Positions 15,923 through 26,873 of a stretch of DNA of 51,173 bases are shown here, piece after piece; position 1 is the first letter of the stretch, and each line of letters begins with the position of its first letter. The stretch is from Candidatus Collinsella stercoripullorum (GTDB lineage: Bacteria > Actinomycetota > Coriobacteriia > Coriobacteriales > Coriobacteriaceae), in NCBI GenBank assembly GCA_019117005.1, contig DXAO01000058.1, positions 1-51,173 of the forward strand, read 5' to 3'. A program made the position numbers and the translations under genes. A model generated the notes under the pieces. That model had not been told where the DNA came from and did not search any database. It saw only the letters and a program-made list of their open reading frames with translations.

Positions 15923-16025
15923 CGCCCCGCCCCGTCGACGCGCCGGGCGCCGTCCGCCATGCCCCGGCCCGTGCGCGCCGCCTTCGGTACCGCGCCCGCC
16001 CTTCGCGAGACGACGAGGAGCCCGT

Positions 16026-17168
16026 ATGATCTACCTCAACAACGCCGCGACCACCGTGCAGAAGCCGCCCGCCGTCGCCGAGGCCGTGGTGGCCGCCATG
16101 GCCGGCGCGGGCAGCTGCTCGCGCGGCGCCGCGGACGACGACCTGGCCGCCGCTCGCTCGGTCGCCTCCGCCCGCTCGGGTATCGCGCGGCTCATCGGCT
16201 TCGCGCATCCCGAGCGCGTCGCGTTCACCCTGAACGCGACCATGGCGCTGAACACGGCGATCTTCGGCCTGCTTCGGCGGGGTGACCATGTCATCACGAC
16301 CGACTTCGAGCACAACTCGGTGCTGCGCCCGCTGCACGAGCTCGAGCGCCGCGGCGTCATCGAGCTCGACTACCTGCCGGCGGACGCCTCGGGGCGCCTG
16401 CGCATGGAGGAGCTCGACGGCCTGTTCCGCCCGAACACGCGCGCCGTGGTGGCGACGCACGCGTCAAACCTCACCGGCGCCGTCACCGACGCCCGCGCCC
16501 TCGCGCACGCGGCGCACGCACGCGGCGCCCTGTTCGTGCTGGACGCCGCGCAGACGCTGGGGGCGTGGCCGGTCGACATGGGCGCCGTCGGCGCGGACGT
16601 CGTCTGCTTCACGGGCCACAAGGGCCTCATGGGCCCGCAGGGCACCGGCGGGCTCGCGGTGGCTCCGGGAGTCGACGTGGCGCCGCTCGTGCACGGCGGG
16701 ACGGGCGTGAGGAGCGCCGACCCCTTCCAGCCGGATGCGTACCCGGAGCATCTGGAGGCGGGGACCGTGAACGCGCAGGGCCTCGCGGGCCTGGCGGCGG
16801 CGCTCGGGTTCATCTCCGAGACGGGCGTCGACCGCATCGCCGCGCACGAGACGGCGCTGCGGGCGCGGTTCGTCGAGCGGGTGAGGGGGCTGGACGGGTT
16901 CCGGGTCCTCGGCGGATCCGATGGACACGACCACACCGGGGTGGTGGCGCTCGACGTCGCGGGGGAGGACTCCTCGCGCGTGGCCGATCGGCTCGCCTTC
17001 GAGTTCGGGGTCGCGACGCGCGCCGGCCTGCACTGCGCCCCCCGGATGCACGCCGCGCTCGGGACGCTCGGGCGCGGGGCGGTCCGGTTCTCCTTCGGCT
17101 GGTTCACCACCGAGGACGATGTGGACGCCGCGGCGGACGCGCTGGCAGCGATCGCCGCGGGAAGATAG
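16026..17168 (+). CDS. Cysteine desulfurase-family aminotransferase of the selenium cluster (EF2568-type)
   Basis: 380 aa, class V PLP enzyme. It removes S or Se from Cys or selenocysteine. The N-terminus IYLNNAATTVQKP, the PLP aspartate in VLDAAQTLG, the Schiff-base Lys199 in FTGHKGLMGPQGTGG and the active-site Cys337 in GLHCAPRMHAALGT are all present. I recall this subgroup from Enterococcus faecalis (EF2568), where it sits beside selD and a molybdenum hydroxylase. GAGGAG precedes the ATG. Delivery of selenium to SelD or to the hydroxylase is inferred from context. Confidence 0.9.
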   Translation: MIYLNNAATTVQKPPAVAEAVVAAMAGAGSCSRGAADDDLAAARSVASARSGIARLIGFAHPERVAFTLNATMALNTAIFGLLRRGDHVITTDFEHNSVLRPLHELERRGVIELDYLPADASGRLRMEELDGLFRPNTRAVVATHASNLTGAVTDARALAHAAHARGALFVLDAAQTLGAWPVDMGAVGADVVCFTGHKGLMGPQGTGGLAVAPGVDVAPLVHGGTGVRSADPFQPDAYPEHLEAGTVNAQGLAGLAAALGFISETGVDRIAAHETALRARFVERVRGLDGFRVLGGSDGHDHTGVVALDVAGEDSSRVADRLAFEFGVATRAGLHCAPRMHAALGTLGRGAVRFSFGWFTTEDDVDAAADALAAIAAGR

Positions 17169-17214
17169 GGCGCAGTCCCGCGGGGGGCCGCGGGGCGACG
17201 GAGGGAGGAAGCCG

Positions 17215-17457
17215 ATGGGACGGGGGCGCACCGCGCGCACGGTCGTGGCGTTCGCGAGCACCTTCGACGCGATGGAGGCGGAGCGGCTCTGCCGCGAGGC
17301 CGGCGTCGAGGGCAGGATCATCCCCCTGCCCGTCGAGATCACGGCGGAGTGCGGCCTCGCCTGGTCCATGCCGCCCGGCGACGACGCGCGCGCCGCGTTC
17401 GACCGCGCGGTCGCGGGGCATCTCGTCCCCGAGGGGATCTACCGGTTGATGCTGTGA
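17215..17457 (+). CDS. DUF3343 small protein of the selenium cluster
   Basis: 80 aa. Matches the DUF3343 pattern: VVAFASTFDAMEAERLC near the start, GRIIPLPVEITAECGLAW in the middle with the conserved Cys before GLAW, then the C-terminal VPEGIYRLM. The family is regularly found between a desulfurase and selD and is thought to be a sulfur/selenium carrier, but its role is unproven. GAGGGAGGA precedes the ATG; 46 bases after the desulfurase stop and 38 before selD. Confidence 0.82.
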   Translation: MGRGRTARTVVAFASTFDAMEAERLCREAGVEGRIIPLPVEITAECGLAWSMPPGDDARAAFDRAVAGHLVPEGIYRLML

Positions 17458-17495
17458 GGGCGCCGGCGGGACGGCGCACGGGAAGGACGGTCGCT

Positions 17496-18548
17496 ATGGA
17501 GACGCAGGTCAAACTCACGAAGCTCGCGGAATGCGCGGGCTGCGGCGCCAAGGTCGGCGCGGGCGAGCTCGCCCGCCTGTTCGAGGGGTTCCCGCAGGTG
17601 ACCGATGGGAACCTCCTGGTGGGATTCGACCATGCCGACGATGCGGCCGTCTACCGCCTGCGCGACGACCTGGCGATCGTGCAGACCCTCGACTTCTTCC
17701 CGCCCATCGCCGACGACCCGTTCACCTTCGGCCAGATCGCCGCGGCGAACGCCCTGTCCGACATCTACGCCATGGGCGCGCGCCCCGTCACCGCGCTGAA
17801 CATCATGGCAGTGCCCGAGGACATGCCCTCCGACGCGGTTCGCGAGATCCTGCGCGGCGGCGCGACCAAGGCGGCGGAGGCCGGCGCGGTCGTGGCGGGC
17901 GGGCACAGCATCTACGACCCCGAGCCCAAGTACGGCCTGTCCGTGACCGGCGTGATCGACCCGGCGCGCCTGCTGAGGAACGACACGGCCCGTCCGGGGG
18001 ACGAGCTCGTCTACACCAAGCCCGTGGGCATCGGCATCATCACGACGGCGCTCAAGGGGGGATTGGCGGGCGAGGGGGACCGCGCGCTCGTCGAGAGGGT
18101 CATGTGTACGCTCAACCGCGCCGCGGCGGAGGCCGCCGCGCCCTTCCGGGTGCACGCCTGCACCGATATCACCGGGTTCGCGGTCCTCGGCCACTGCCTG
18201 GAGCTCGCGCAGGGCGCGGACGTCCGGGTCACGCTGCATGCCGATGCGTTCGAGTTCCTCCCCGGCGCGCTCGATCTCGCCGCCATGGGGATCCTGCCCG
18301 CGGGAGTGTACCGCAACCGCCGCTACGCCGAGGCCGAGGTGTCCTTCTCCGACGGCGTCCCGCTCGCCGTCGCCGACGCCCTGTTCGACCCCCAGACATC
18401 CGGCGGCCTGCTGTTCGCGGTCGACCCGCGCGACGCCGACGCGCTCGTCGAGGCCCTGCGCACGGCGGGGGAGGGCGTGCCGGCGGTCCAGCGCATCGGC
18501 ACGGTGGGGCCCTACGAGGGCGGCGCGCGCGTGCTCGTGCGCCCCTAG
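17496..18548 (+). CDS. selD: Selenophosphate synthetase
   Basis: 350 aa. Makes selenophosphate from selenide and ATP. The catalytic pair is kept as Cys16 and Lys19 in ECAGCGAKVG (E. coli Cys17/Lys20), so this is a Cys form with no Sec codon. Further marks are GFDHADDAAVYRL, DFFPPIADDPFTFGQIAAANALSDIYAMG (in two parts), VVAGGHSI and the C-terminal DPQTSGGLLFAV. GGAAGGA precedes the ATG. No selA, selB or tRNA-Sec is in the window, and the neighbours are those of the labile-selenium molybdenum hydroxylase pathway, so an orphan SelD role is likely. The rest of the genome would have to confirm it. Confidence 0.94.
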   Translation: METQVKLTKLAECAGCGAKVGAGELARLFEGFPQVTDGNLLVGFDHADDAAVYRLRDDLAIVQTLDFFPPIADDPFTFGQIAAANALSDIYAMGARPVTALNIMAVPEDMPSDAVREILRGGATKAAEAGAVVAGGHSIYDPEPKYGLSVTGVIDPARLLRNDTARPGDELVYTKPVGIGIITTALKGGLAGEGDRALVERVMCTLNRAAAEAAAPFRVHACTDITGFAVLGHCLELAQGADVRVTLHADAFEFLPGALDLAAMGILPAGVYRNRRYAEAEVSFSDGVPLAVADALFDPQTSGGLLFAVDPRDADALVEALRTAGEGVPAVQRIGTVGPYEGGARVLVRP

Positions 18549-20309
<1,761 letters not shown>

Positions 20310-20337
20310 GCTCCGCCTGAGGTCGTTCCACCCGTAC

Positions 20338-20411
20338 GGGAGGCCCCCGTCCCATCGCGGTCCGATCGCGCCTTCGGCGCTCAGAGGACCGCGATGGGAC
20401 GGGGGCCTCCC
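20338..20411. repeat. Large perfect hairpin downstream of gdhA
   Basis: 26-base arms (20338-20363 and 20386-20411) are exact reverse complements around a 22-base loop that itself contains GCGCC-TTC-GGCGC. It may also end gdhA transcription. Its loop and right arm belong to the repeat unit at 20357-20622, and an inverted relative lies at 21043-21185. Confidence 0.9.
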
Positions 20412-20622
20412 TTGTGTCTCCGCCCTCGGCTCCGCGGCGGGGGATTCGAGCCGGGCTGCGCCCTTTCCCGGTGCGAGCCCTGATCGCCGCGCGGTCCGAT
20501 CGCGCCTTCGGCGCTCAGAGGACCGCGATGGGACGGGGGCCTCCCTTGTCTCCGCCCTCGGCTCCGCGGCGGGGGATTCGAGCCGGGGTGCGCCCTTTCC
20601 CGGTGCGGGCCCTGATCGCCGT
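20357..20622. repeat. Tandem duplication of a 132-134 base unit
   Basis: Copy 1 is 20357-20490 and copy 2 is 20491-20622. They differ by a 2-base deletion in copy 2 and a few substitutions. Each begins with the GCGGTCCGATCG hairpin core and ends with a CTGATCGCCG-type stretch. It holds no supported gene and looks like a recently duplicated non-coding repeat. Confidence 0.9.
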
Positions 20623-21042
20623 GCGAACAGGCACCCGAAGAGGGCATCGAGGGCGCAGGGTACCGATTCCTCCACCGAGAAGGTGCCGATCTTGCCGTAG
20701 AGGCGCTACTTGCTCAGGATCGCGAGGAGGGCGTCTGCGGTGTCCCGCAGGCAGCTGCTTCCCTCGCCCGCGATCGAGACGAAACGGGCCCCGCACCTCC
20801 GGAGCCGGGGGACGCGCTTCATCGCCGCGCGGTGGCGCACTCTCCGGGCAGGAGACCATGACGGCGCGGTCAGTCGGACCCATCTGCCGCGTGGACGGGC
20901 CGAACTCGGCTTGCGGCACCTGGACGGCGCCGATGCCGACGAGCATGAGCTTGTGCGGGGACAGCGAGAGCGGCAGCGCGTCCGCGCTCGCGCCGAACAG
21001 CACGGCACGGTCCGCCCGGGCGAGCCGCCGGGGATCTGCGAC
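20622..21042 (-). pseudogene. RpiR-family regulator remnant (SIS domain, frameshifted, nonsense codon)
   Basis: Three minus-strand pieces read in order as one SIS domain: RADRAVLFGASADALPLSLS...KLMLVGIGA...MGPTDRAVMVS (from about 21040), then after a frameshift near 20829-20853 MKRVPRLRRCGARFVSIAGE...LRDTADALLAILSK, then an in-frame TAG at 20708-20706, then RLYGKIGTFSVEESVPCALD...FGCLFA. The last piece matches the C-terminal KIGTFS...LDALF pattern of RpiR/MurR regulators. The DNA-binding N-terminus is gone. The remnant stops exactly at repeat DNA on both sides. Confidence 0.75.
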
Positions 21043-21185
21043 GCCGGCACCCCCGTCCCCTGCGGTCCCCTGAGCGCCGCAGGAGCGATCGGGCCGCAGG
21101 GGACGGGGGCGCCGGCGGGAGTTGGAGGTCCCCTGAGCGCCGAAGGCACGATCGGATCGCAGAGGACGGGTGTGCCGGCGGGGCT
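21043..21185. repeat. Inverted relatives of the 20338 hairpin repeat
   Basis: A hairpin with 23-base arms (21043-21065 and 21094-21116, one mismatch) and a partial second copy to about 21185. Both contain GGTCCCCTGAGCGCCG, the reverse complement of the core found at 20357 and 20491. So the same element family flanks the regulator remnant in opposite orientation. Confidence 0.85.
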
Positions 21186-21254
21186 TGCGGCGGGTATTTT
21201 GTGCGCCGGCGAGGATGGGTCGGTAAACGGGCGGCCCGCGGCAGCGCGATTCGG

Positions 21255-21260
21255 TACACT
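21255..21260 (+). promoter_or_regulatory. -10 element for the molybdenum hydroxylase operon
   Basis: TACACT preceded by TCGG, start near 21267, about 30 bases before the first hydroxylase gene. Confidence 0.45.
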
Positions 21261-21296
21261 TATGAGCCTGTTCCCAAGCTGTTGGATGGGGGAGGC

Positions 21297-22145
21297 ATGC
21301 TCAGATTCGACAACTACGTGCGCCCGGTCAACACGGCCGAGGCGCTCGAGGTCCTGCGGTACCGAAGGGGCGCGAAGGTCGTGGGCGGCGGCATGTGGAT
21401 GCGCCTGTCCTCGCGGACGGTTCCCTGCGTCGTCGACCTCTCCGACTGCGGGCTCGGCTCCATCGCCGAGACCGACGACGCGTTCGAGATCGGCGCCATG
21501 GCGTCCCTGCGCGACCTCGAGACCCATCGCGCCCTCAACGAGGCGACCGGCGGGATCCTCGAGCGGGCGGTCCGCGACATCGTGGGGTCCCAGTTCCGCG
21601 AGCTCGCGACCGTGGGCGGCAGCGTCTACGGCCGCTTCGGCTTCTCCGATGTGCTGTGCGCGCTGCTCGCGCTCGATGCGGACGTCGTGCTGACCGGCGC
21701 GGGGCGCATGCCGCTCGCGCGCTTCTGCGAGCAGGGCTACGAGAAGGACATCCTTGAGCGCGTCGTCGTCGCCAAGCGGGATTACCGCGCCGCATACGCC
21801 TGCATGCGCCGCGCGGCGACCGACCTCCCCACCCTGAACGTCGCCGCGGCGTACTGGAACGGGGACTGGCACGTCGCCGTGGGCGCCCGCCCCGCGCGCG
21901 CCCGGCTCCTGCTCGGTTCCGAGCTGGGGCTGTTCGGCCCCGAGCCCTCCGCGGCCAAGCTCCTGAACGCCGCGCGCGTCCTGCGCGGGCTGACCTTCAG
22001 CTCCAATATGTGGGGTTCGGCGCGCTACCGCCGCCATCTGGCGGGCGCGCTCGGCATCCGCGCCGTCTGCGAGGCGGCGGGCATGCCCGTCCCCGAAGCC
22101 TGCGCCCCGGCGCTCGCCCCCGCCGACGAGGAGGTTTCCGCATGA
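21297..22145 (+). CDS. Molybdenum hydroxylase FAD-binding subunit (xanthine dehydrogenase family)
   Basis: 282 aa. Carries FAD and passes electrons from the 2Fe-2S subunit to the acceptor. The FAD-binding stretch VVGGGMWMRL (about residues 24-33) and FRELATVGGSVYGRFGFSD (about 101-119, the second FAD loop) are visible, with a CO-dehydrogenase-flavoprotein-type C-terminal lobe. The Shine-Dalgarno GGGGGAGG sits very close to the ATG (one base). The stop overlaps the next start by ATGA. Family is certain; substrate (xanthine, other purine or nicotinate) is not readable. Confidence 0.88.
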   Translation: MLRFDNYVRPVNTAEALEVLRYRRGAKVVGGGMWMRLSSRTVPCVVDLSDCGLGSIAETDDAFEIGAMASLRDLETHRALNEATGGILERAVRDIVGSQFRELATVGGSVYGRFGFSDVLCALLALDADVVLTGAGRMPLARFCEQGYEKDILERVVVAKRDYRAAYACMRRAATDLPTLNVAAAYWNGDWHVAVGARPARARLLLGSELGLFGPEPSAAKLLNAARVLRGLTFSSNMWGSARYRRHLAGALGIRAVCEAAGMPVPEACAPALAPADEEVSA

Positions 22146-22657
22146 GCGCATCGACCCTGGATGTCAAGGTGACGCTGAACGGCAGGAAGGTCGCGGCGCG
22201 CGTCCCCGCCGACCAGCCGCTGTACGACTTCGTGCGCGCGCACGGCTGCAAGTCGGTGAAGTGCGCCTGCGAGACCACCAACTGCGGCCTGTGCACGGTG
22301 TGGCTGGACGGCCGCGCGGTGCTCTCGTGCGCCGTCCCCATGGCGCGCGCCGACGGCCATGCCATCACGACGCTCGAGGGCCTGCGCGAGCAGTCCGCGG
22401 ACTTCGCCCGGTGCATGGCCGAGGAGGGCGCCGAGCAGTGCGGCTTCTGCTCGCCCGGCCTCATCATGAACGTCCTCGCATACGAGCGCGAGGTCGTGGC
22501 GTCGGGCGCCATGCCCTCCGACGAGGAGCTCGACCGGCGCCTGTCCGGCAACCTCTGCCGCTGCTCGGGCTACATGGGCCAGCGCCGCGCCCTCAAGCGC
22601 TACCTCGCCGCGCGCCTCGAGGCCGCGGCCCGCCCCGACGCCGCGAAGGAGGCGTGA
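22142..22657 (+). CDS. Molybdenum hydroxylase 2Fe-2S subunit
   Basis: 171 aa, two [2Fe-2S] clusters. The plant-ferredoxin-like cluster Cys are in GCKSVKCACETTNCGLCTV and LSCAVPM; the second set is in EQCGFCSPGLIM and SGNLCRCSGYMGQ, the family signature. It links the molybdenum site to FAD. Start overlaps the preceding stop by four bases, and the next gene follows three bases after the stop with AAGGAGG upstream, so the three genes form one tight operon. Confidence 0.95.
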   Translation: MSASTLDVKVTLNGRKVAARVPADQPLYDFVRAHGCKSVKCACETTNCGLCTVWLDGRAVLSCAVPMARADGHAITTLEGLREQSADFARCMAEEGAEQCGFCSPGLIMNVLAYEREVVASGAMPSDEELDRRLSGNLCRCSGYMGQRRALKRYLAARLEAAARPDAAKEA

Positions 22658-22660
22658 GCG

Positions 22661-25084
22661 ATGAGCATGATCGTCACCGCACCCGGTTCCCGCGAGGGCC
22701 TCGCCCAGGTCGGCGCCCCCGCCGTCAAGAAGGACGCCGCGGCCCTGCTCGAGGGCAAGCCGGTCTTCACCGACGACCTCGCCCCGGCGGACGCCCTCGT
22801 CGTCAAGATCCTCCACAGCCCGCACGCCTTCGCGAAGATCCGCTCCATCGACACCTCGCGCGCCCTCAAGGTGCCCGGGGTCGTCGCGGTCTACACCTAT
22901 CGCGACGTGCCGAGGCGGCGCTTCACCCTCGCCGGCCAGTCCTACCCCGAGGCGAGCCCCTACGACCGCCTGATCCTGGACGAGGTCGTGCGCTACGTGG
23001 GCGACGAGGTCGCCATCGTCGCCGCCGAGGACGCCGACGCCGCCGACCGCGCGCTGCGCCTGATCAGGGTCGACTACGAGCTCATGGAGCCGGTGCTCGA
23101 TTTCACGGAGGCCATCGACAACCCGAGCGTCATCCACGCGGAGGACGACTACCACGTGAACGGCGCCTGGATCCGGAACGACCGCATGCGCAACATCGTC
23201 TCCTCGGGCCTGTCCGAGCACGGCGACCTCGATGCCGCCTTCGCCGCGTCCGACGTCGTCCTCGAGCGCACCTACCATACCCTCGCCGACGCGCAGGCCA
23301 TGATGGAGACCTTCCGCGCCTTCACCGAGATCGACGCCTACGGCCGCCTCACGGTGACCTCCTCCACGCAGGTGCCCTTCCACGTGCGGCGCATGGTCGC
23401 CGGCGCCCTCGACATCCCGCAGGCGCGGGTGCGCGTGGTGAAGCCCCGCATCGGCGGCGGCTTCGGCGCCAAGCAGTCGGGCTGCGTGGAGATCTTCACC
23501 GCGTTCGTCACCGTCATGACCGGGCGCCCCAGCAAGATCGTCTACACGCGCGAGGAGACGCTCACCGCGTCCAACTCGCGCCACGAGATGCAGATGCGCG
23601 TGCGCATCGGCGCCCGCCGCGACGGCACGATCCTGGCGCTCGACCTCCATACCCTGTCCAACCAGGGCGCCTACGGCGAGCACGGCCCCACCACGGTGGG
23701 CCTGTCCGGCCACAAGAGCCTGCCGCTGTACAACCGCGTGCTCGCGAGCCGCTTCTCCTTCGACGTCGTCTACACCAACACCATGCCGGCCGGCGCCTAC
23801 CGCGGCTACGGTGCCACGCAGGGCCTCTTCGCGGTCGAGAGCGCCGTCAACGAGCTCGCCGACGAGCTTCGCATGGACCCCTGCGAGATCCGCCTCAAGA
23901 ACCTCGTGCGCGAGGGCGAGGTCATGCCGCAGTACTACGACAACACGCTGTACTCCTGCAGCGCGGCGACCTGCCTCACCCGCGCCATGGAGATGATCGG
24001 CTGGGAGGGCAAGGAGCTGCGCCGCGACATGGGGGACCGCGTGCGCGGCCTGGGCGTCGCCCTGTCCATGCAGGGCTCCGCCATCGCCGGCATCGACATC
24101 GCCTCGGTCGACCTGCGCCTCGAGGAGTCGGGCTTCTACACGCTGTCCATCGGCGCCACGGACATGGGCACGGGCTGCGACACCGTCCTCGCCCAGTTCG
24201 CCGCCGAGGCGCTCGGCTGCGACCTCGACCGCATCGTGGTGCACGGGGTGGACACCGACGTGTCCCCCTTCGACACCGGCTCCTATGCGAGCGCGAGCAC
24301 CTACCTCACCGGCATGGCCGTGGTGAAGGCCGCCGAGCAGCTCATCGCCCGGCTGCGCGCGGAGGCGGCGCGCCTTCTGGGCGCCGATGCGCGAGACGTC
24401 TCCTTCGAGGGCGACGTCCTGCGCGCCTACCCGGCGGGGGTGCTGGGCGACGACGGGGCGCTGCCGCCCGAGTTCTCCGCCATCGACGACGACGTCGAGG
24501 CCATCGCGCGGCCCTACCGCCTGGTGCGCGTCGCGCCCGAGGCCGAGCCGGTGGGGGAGATCTCCCTGCGCGAGCTCGCCGACAGGCTCGTCGCCGGCGG
24601 GGACGGCGACTGCCTGACCGCCCATGCGGCGGCGAGCTCGCCCACGAGCCCCCCGCCGTTCATGAGCGGCATCGCCGAGGTCGACGTCGACAAGGCGACC
24701 GGCGAGGTGACCGTGGTGGACTACGTGAGCGTGGTCGACTGCGGCACGGTGGTCAACGCGAACCTTGCGCGCGTGCAGGCCGAGGGCGGCATCGCCCAGG
24801 GGATCGGCATGGCGCTCACCGAGGACGTGCAGTACGACGGGCGCGGCCGCATGCGCACGCGCTCGTTCATGACCTACAAGGTGCCCACCCGGCTCGACAT
24901 CCCGCAGGTGCGCGTGGAGTTCGCCCCGAGCTACGAGCCCACGGGCCCGTTCGGCGCGAAGTCCATCGGCGAGGTCGTCATCAACACCCCGTCGCCGGCC
25001 ATCGCGAGCGCGGTGGCGCACGCCACCGGCAACTACGTGCGCACCCTGCCGATCACGCCCGAGAAGGCCCTGTACGGCGAGTGA
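22661..25084 (+). CDS. Molybdenum hydroxylase molybdopterin-binding subunit
   Basis: 807 aa catalytic subunit of the xanthine dehydrogenase family. Cofactor-binding motifs include RIGGGFGAKQSG (about residues 262-273), GAYRGYGATQGLFAVE (about 379-394), GATDMGTGCDTVLAQ and the C-terminal GPFGAKSIGEVVINTPSPAI, where the Glu of SIGE is the expected catalytic base. With yedF, desulfurase, DUF3343 and selD upstream, a labile selenium ligand at molybdenum is likely; this is context inference, as nothing in the protein itself shows it. The start at 22661 has AAGGAGG eight bases upstream. Confidence 0.93.
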   Translation: MSMIVTAPGSREGLAQVGAPAVKKDAAALLEGKPVFTDDLAPADALVVKILHSPHAFAKIRSIDTSRALKVPGVVAVYTYRDVPRRRFTLAGQSYPEASPYDRLILDEVVRYVGDEVAIVAAEDADAADRALRLIRVDYELMEPVLDFTEAIDNPSVIHAEDDYHVNGAWIRNDRMRNIVSSGLSEHGDLDAAFAASDVVLERTYHTLADAQAMMETFRAFTEIDAYGRLTVTSSTQVPFHVRRMVAGALDIPQARVRVVKPRIGGGFGAKQSGCVEIFTAFVTVMTGRPSKIVYTREETLTASNSRHEMQMRVRIGARRDGTILALDLHTLSNQGAYGEHGPTTVGLSGHKSLPLYNRVLASRFSFDVVYTNTMPAGAYRGYGATQGLFAVESAVNELADELRMDPCEIRLKNLVREGEVMPQYYDNTLYSCSAATCLTRAMEMIGWEGKELRRDMGDRVRGLGVALSMQGSAIAGIDIASVDLRLEESGFYTLSIGATDMGTGCDTVLAQFAAEALGCDLDRIVVHGVDTDVSPFDTGSYASASTYLTGMAVVKAAEQLIARLRAEAARLLGADARDVSFEGDVLRAYPAGVLGDDGALPPEFSAIDDDVEAIARPYRLVRVAPEAEPVGEISLRELADRLVAGGDGDCLTAHAAASSPTSPPPFMSGIAEVDVDKATGEVTVVDYVSVVDCGTVVNANLARVQAEGGIAQGIGMALTEDVQYDGRGRMRTRSFMTYKVPTRLDIPQVRVEFAPSYEPTGPFGAKSIGEVVINTPSPAIASAVAHATGNYVRTLPITPEKALYGE

Positions 25085-25274
25085 CCTCCGTGCGGGGCGG
25101 CCGCATCGGCGTCCCGGCCCGCGCCCGGCGGCCGCATCGCCGGGTGCGGCGGCCCTGCGCGCGGCGCGCGGCGGCGACCGCCCGGCCCCGCGCGCTCGCC
25201 GCGGGCCCTTGTGCGCGTCGCGTGAGCGCGCGGACCTGCGCGAGCTTTCCCGTGCTCACGCAGGTCGCATCTGG

Positions 25275-25280
25275 TATCAT
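25275..25280 (+). promoter_or_regulatory. -10 element for tRNA-Leu
   Basis: TATCAT preceded by CTGG (extended -10), start near 25287, 12 bases before the tRNA. Confidence 0.5.
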
Positions 25281-25298
25281 GCTTAGGCTGTGCGCGAC

Positions 25299-25382
<84 letters not shown>

Positions 25383-25452
25383 CGCGCTCGCATCGGTCTA
25401 ACACAGGGCCATCGGCACCCTACCCATGCCGAAGTAGGTAAGAGGAGGAACG

Positions 25453-26742
25453 TTGAACATCACTTCTGACGTGAAGGACGCCAAGCTCACCGCGACGGTC
25501 ACCATCCCGGCCGCCGACGTCGACGCTGCCATCAAGAAGGCCTACCGCGACGCTGCCAAAAAGTATCGCTTCCCGGGCTTCCGCGCTGGTCACGCCCCGC
25601 GTCCCGTCATCGACAACATGCTCGGCGCCGGCGCCGTGCTCGCGCAGGCCACCAACGACCTCATCGGCGAGGCCGAGCCGAAGGTCATCAACGAGCTCGA
25701 TATCGTCCCGGTGAAGGCCGGCGAGTACGGGGAGCTCGAGAACCCCGTCGCCGACCACGAGGACTTCGTCTACACCATCGAGTTCCAGCTCCGCCCGAGC
25801 TGCGAGCTCACCTCCTACGACCCGGTGGAGATCGAGATGCCCCCCGCGGAGGTCACCGAGGGCGAGATCGACGCCCAGGTCGAGATGCTGCTCGGCTACC
25901 ACGCCTCCTTCGATGACGCCGACCGCCCCGTCGCCGAGGGCGACTACGTCACGGTCGACATCGAGAACGTCAAGAACGCCGAGGCGCTCGCCGGCGAGGG
26001 CCGCATGGTCGTGATCGGCTCCGGCAGCCTGCCCGCCGCCTTCGACGAGGGCGTCACCGGCATGGCCAAGGACGAGACCAAGGAGATCTCCTGGACCCCC
26101 GAGGTCGAGGGCGCCGAGGAGGCCGCCGTCAAGGTCACCGTCAAGGGCATCAAGGAGCGCACCCTGCCCGAGCTCACCGACGAGCTCGCCAAGGAGGCCT
26201 TCGGCTTCGATGACATCGCCGCCATGCGCGACGCCGTCAAGATCGAGCTCGACGCCGACAAGACCTCCAAGCTCCCCGGCATCAAGGAGAACCGCGCCGT
26301 CGCCAAGCTCGCCGAGCGCCTGGACCTCGAGAAGGTCGACGAGGACTACGAGCAGTCCGTCTTCTCCGAGCTCGGCCAGAACTTCCTGCAGAGCCTGGCC
26401 GGCCGCGGCATGAGCCTGGACACCTGGCTGCAGATGTCCAACATGTCCACCGAGGCCTTCCTGGCCGACCTGCACCGTCAGGCCGACGACGTCGCCCGCG
26501 AGTCCCTCGCCCTCGACGCGCTCGCCCGCAAGCTCGAGATCGAGGTCACCGACGAGGACGTGGACGCCGAGTTCGCCCGCGCCGGCGTCGAGGACCCCGA
26601 GGCCTCCAAGGCCGCCTTCGTCGCCGAGGGCCGCATCCCGGCCATCCGCGACTCCATCCGCCGCTCCAAGGCCTGCGACTGGCTGGTCGAGACCGCGGTC
26701 GTGACCGAGGTCGACGAGTACGCGAAGGCCGACGCCGAGTAG
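25453..26742 (+). CDS. tig: Trigger factor chaperone
   Basis: 429 aa ribosome-bound chaperone with peptidyl-prolyl isomerase activity. The ribosome-binding domain signature is kept as [16 protein letters not shown] (about residues 37-52; usual form GFRxGKxP). The FKBP-type domain spans about 155-235 ([29 protein letters not shown]) and the C-terminal arms follow. The start codon is TTG, directly after AGAGGAGGAAC; no ATG fits the conserved N-terminus. It precedes clpP-clpX, the classical order. Confidence 0.94.
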   Translation: MNITSDVKDAKLTATVTIPAADVDAAIKKAYRDAAKKYRFPGFRAGHAPRPVIDNMLGAGAVLAQATNDLIGEAEPKVINELDIVPVKAGEYGELENPVADHEDFVYTIEFQLRPSCELTSYDPVEIEMPPAEVTEGEIDAQVEMLLGYHASFDDADRPVAEGDYVTVDIENVKNAEALAGEGRMVVIGSGSLPAAFDEGVTGMAKDETKEISWTPEVEGAEEAAVKVTVKGIKERTLPELTDELAKEAFGFDDIAAMRDAVKIELDADKTSKLPGIKENRAVAKLAERLDLEKVDEDYEQSVFSELGQNFLQSLAGRGMSLDTWLQMSNMSTEAFLADLHRQADDVARESLALDALARKLEIEVTDEDVDAEFARAGVEDPEASKAAFVAEGRIPAIRDSIRRSKACDWLVETAVVTEVDEYAKADAE

Positions 26743-26765
26743 CGCGTATCCCGTCCCCGCGGGCG

Positions 26766-26841
26766 GGTATCATACCGGGAGACCGGATATCCCATGGTTA
26801 CGGTGCATCGATTCCGCGCGTCGCGCGGCGTGCACCGTAAC
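26766..26841 (+). promoter_or_regulatory. clpP promoter and leader hairpin
   Basis: TATCAT (26768-26773) lies inside a palindrome GGTAT-C-ATACC (26766-26776). The leader then forms a hairpin of GTTACGGTGCA (26797-26807) with TGCACCGTAAC (26831-26841), the loop of which contains CCGCGCG-T-CGCGCGG. No T-run follows, so it could be a leader control element as well as a weak tig terminator. Confidence 0.5.
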
Positions 26842-26873
26842 GCTATGTACGAACCGAAGAAGGGGGAACGCAC

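Noticed and set aside
17496..18548. Selenocysteine codon in selD or its neighbours
   Set aside because: The SelD catalytic position is Cys (TGC) and no in-frame TGA interrupts any recognised family in the window.
20338..21185. CRISPR array
   Set aside because: Repeat units are over 130 bases, adjacent without spacers, and occur in both orientations.
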